Positions 39,195-40,096 of a DNA stretch of 40,096 nt are shown here, one piece after another. Source of the stretch: Geobacter sp. UBA4074 (GTDB lineage: Bacteria > Desulfobacterota > Desulfuromonadia > Geobacterales > Pseudopelobacteraceae); the NCBI GenBank assembly GCA_002383415.1, contig DFYU01000065.1:1-40096 (forward strand), read 5' to 3'. The translations under genes and the position numbers were made by a program. Positions within the stretch are counted from its first letter, which is position 1. Every line of letters begins with the position of its first letter. The notes beneath the pieces were generated by a model that saw only the letters and a list, made by a program, of their open reading frames with translations, searched no databases and was not told the DNA's origin.

Positions 39195-40096
39195 ATGGAA
39201 ACACCGTTAAGTGCAGCCGATGCAAAACTCCTGAGACAACAGCTTGAGTATCGCAAGCGGCTAATGGAAAAGATTAACGAGATCCACTCCGCCGATAACC
39301 TCAACACCATCCTGCTGCACATCAAGGACAGCATCGCGGCCCTGTTCAACGCCCAGCGGATCACTATCTACCTGGCCGACGCAAAACGCAACCTGCTGAT
39401 CTCGAAAGTACTCTCCGGCACCGAGATCACCCAGATCGTGGTGCCGATCGCCGACACCAGCCTGGCCGGTTTCTGCGCCCTGAGCGGCACCATCCTGAAT
39501 ATAAAGGACGCCTATAGCGATCATGAACTGCTGATGATCAGCTCAAACCTCAAGTTCGATAAATCCTGGGACCAGAAATCCGGCTTTACCACCAAGCAGG
39601 TACTGTGTGTGCCGATGAAGTTCCAGCGCACCCTGATCGGCGTGATTCAGATCATCAACAAAGGTGACAATACCCCCTTCGATGAGACCGCCATCAGTTA
39701 TGCCATGGAACTGGCCACCTCGCTTTCGATCGCCATCCACAATATCTATCGTCTGCAGGTCACTACCAAGATCATTCGCCAGCGCAGTCGTTATCACTAC
39801 CTGCTGGATAAAAACCTGCTGGACGACAAGGTGATTGAAAAGGCATCCAGCCATCCCGATGTGGCCAAGTTCGGGCTGGATAGTGTCCTGATGCGCGAAT
39901 GCGGCGTGCCCCGCGACGAGATGGCCAAGACCCTGTCGCTGTTTTTCGGCACCGAATTCATCCAGTATGAACCTGCCATCCCTCCCATGAGCGAAGAGCT
40001 GCTGAAGCGGGTCAGACCGGATCGCTTGATGAAGGAATGGTGGGTACCCTACAAGGTGGAAAACGGCGTGCTGTCGATCATCATGGACGACCCCAC
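39195..40096 (+). CDS. GAF-domain GspE/PilB-type ATPase, N-terminal part (runs off window)
   Basis: An open frame starts at ATG 39195 and continues to the window edge (300 codons). Residues about 20-190 form a GAF domain (TIYLADAKRNLLISKV, then VLCVPMKFQRTLIGVIQIIN). From about 200 the sequence turns to the N-terminal domain of GspE/PilB-type secretion ATPases: FGLDSVLMRECGVPRDEM, FFGTEFIQYEP, RLMKEWWVPYKVENGVLSI. The ATPase core should lie to the right. It may power a type II secretion or type IV pilus-like machine under control of a small ligand bound by GAF. The ribosome site is weak (AGGGA). Confidence 0.75.
   Translation, partial: METPLSAADAKLLRQQLEYRKRLMEKINEIHSADNLNTILLHIKDSIAALFNAQRITIYLADAKRNLLISKVLSGTEITQIVVPIADTSLAGFCALSGTILNIKDAYSDHELLMISSNLKFDKSWDQKSGFTTKQVLCVPMKFQRTLIGVIQIINKGDNTPFDETAISYAMELATSLSIAIHNIYRLQVTTKIIRQRSRYHYLLDKNLLDDKVIEKASSHPDVAKFGLDSVLMRECGVPRDEMAKTLSLFFGTEFIQYEPAIPPMSEELLKRVRPDRLMKEWWVPYKVENGVLSIIMDDP

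Overview
The window reads as a stretch of chromosome from a Geobacter-like deltaproteobacterium (Geobacter/Trichlorobacter/Pelobacter group). This rests on multiheme c-type cytochromes, a CbcL-like nonaheme/cytochrome b fusion, a sigma-54 activator, many c-di-nucleotide, PATAN, HDOD and PilZ signalling proteins, and dense, moderately GC-rich coding with good Shine-Dalgarno sites. It contains no tRNA, rRNA, CRISPR array, intact insertion sequence or phage that I can see. The species is inferred, not shown.

Layout. (1) 1-5.8 kb, plus strand: tail of a membrane protein, a 48-residue membrane peptide, a zinc-ribbon protein that looks like a domesticated IS1595-type transposase, the CbcL-like inner-membrane quinol:cytochrome oxidoreductase, a two-helix membrane protein, a double-PAS sigma-54 activator and a TPR protein. 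(2) 5.8-17 kb: an unknown small protein, an AT-rich gap with inverted repeats, ppk1, a Rep-type helicase, two convergent HDOD proteins, rsmD-coaD, a class I aminotransferase, a DUF1858 protein and a membrane-anchored protein with a split PilZ domain. (3) 17-27.3 kb, minus strand: a glycine-zipper lipoprotein, an octaheme cytochrome of the tetrathionate-reductase family, a two-gene complex that appears to be a divergent cytochrome bd-superfamily enzyme with three C-terminal cytochrome c modules, hisS, a GGDEF protein with the Hypr (cGAMP synthase) signature, and comEC. (4) 27.4-29.3 kb, plus strand: a tandem PATAN-like protein and a multi-helix membrane protein. (5) 29.6-39 kb, minus strand: a chemoreceptor and a compact run FecR - CHASE2/adenylate cyclase - mutM - PilZ - cyclic-nucleotide-PDE-like hydrolase - MlaE permease - fbp - acidic small protein. 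(6) The window ends inside a GAF-fused GspE/PilB-type ATPase.

The most notable points are the Hypr-type GGDEF protein (Ser in place of the usual Asp, close to the position reported for Geobacter GacA), the CydA/CydA-prime-like pair with three haem c modules, and the FecR-cyclase-PilZ-PDE run, which may couple cAMP and cyclic dinucleotide signalling. Together the genes point to respiratory electron transfer across the inner membrane and periplasm under heavy second-messenger control. Start sites were chosen from Shine-Dalgarno position and family length; where several starts are possible this is stated.
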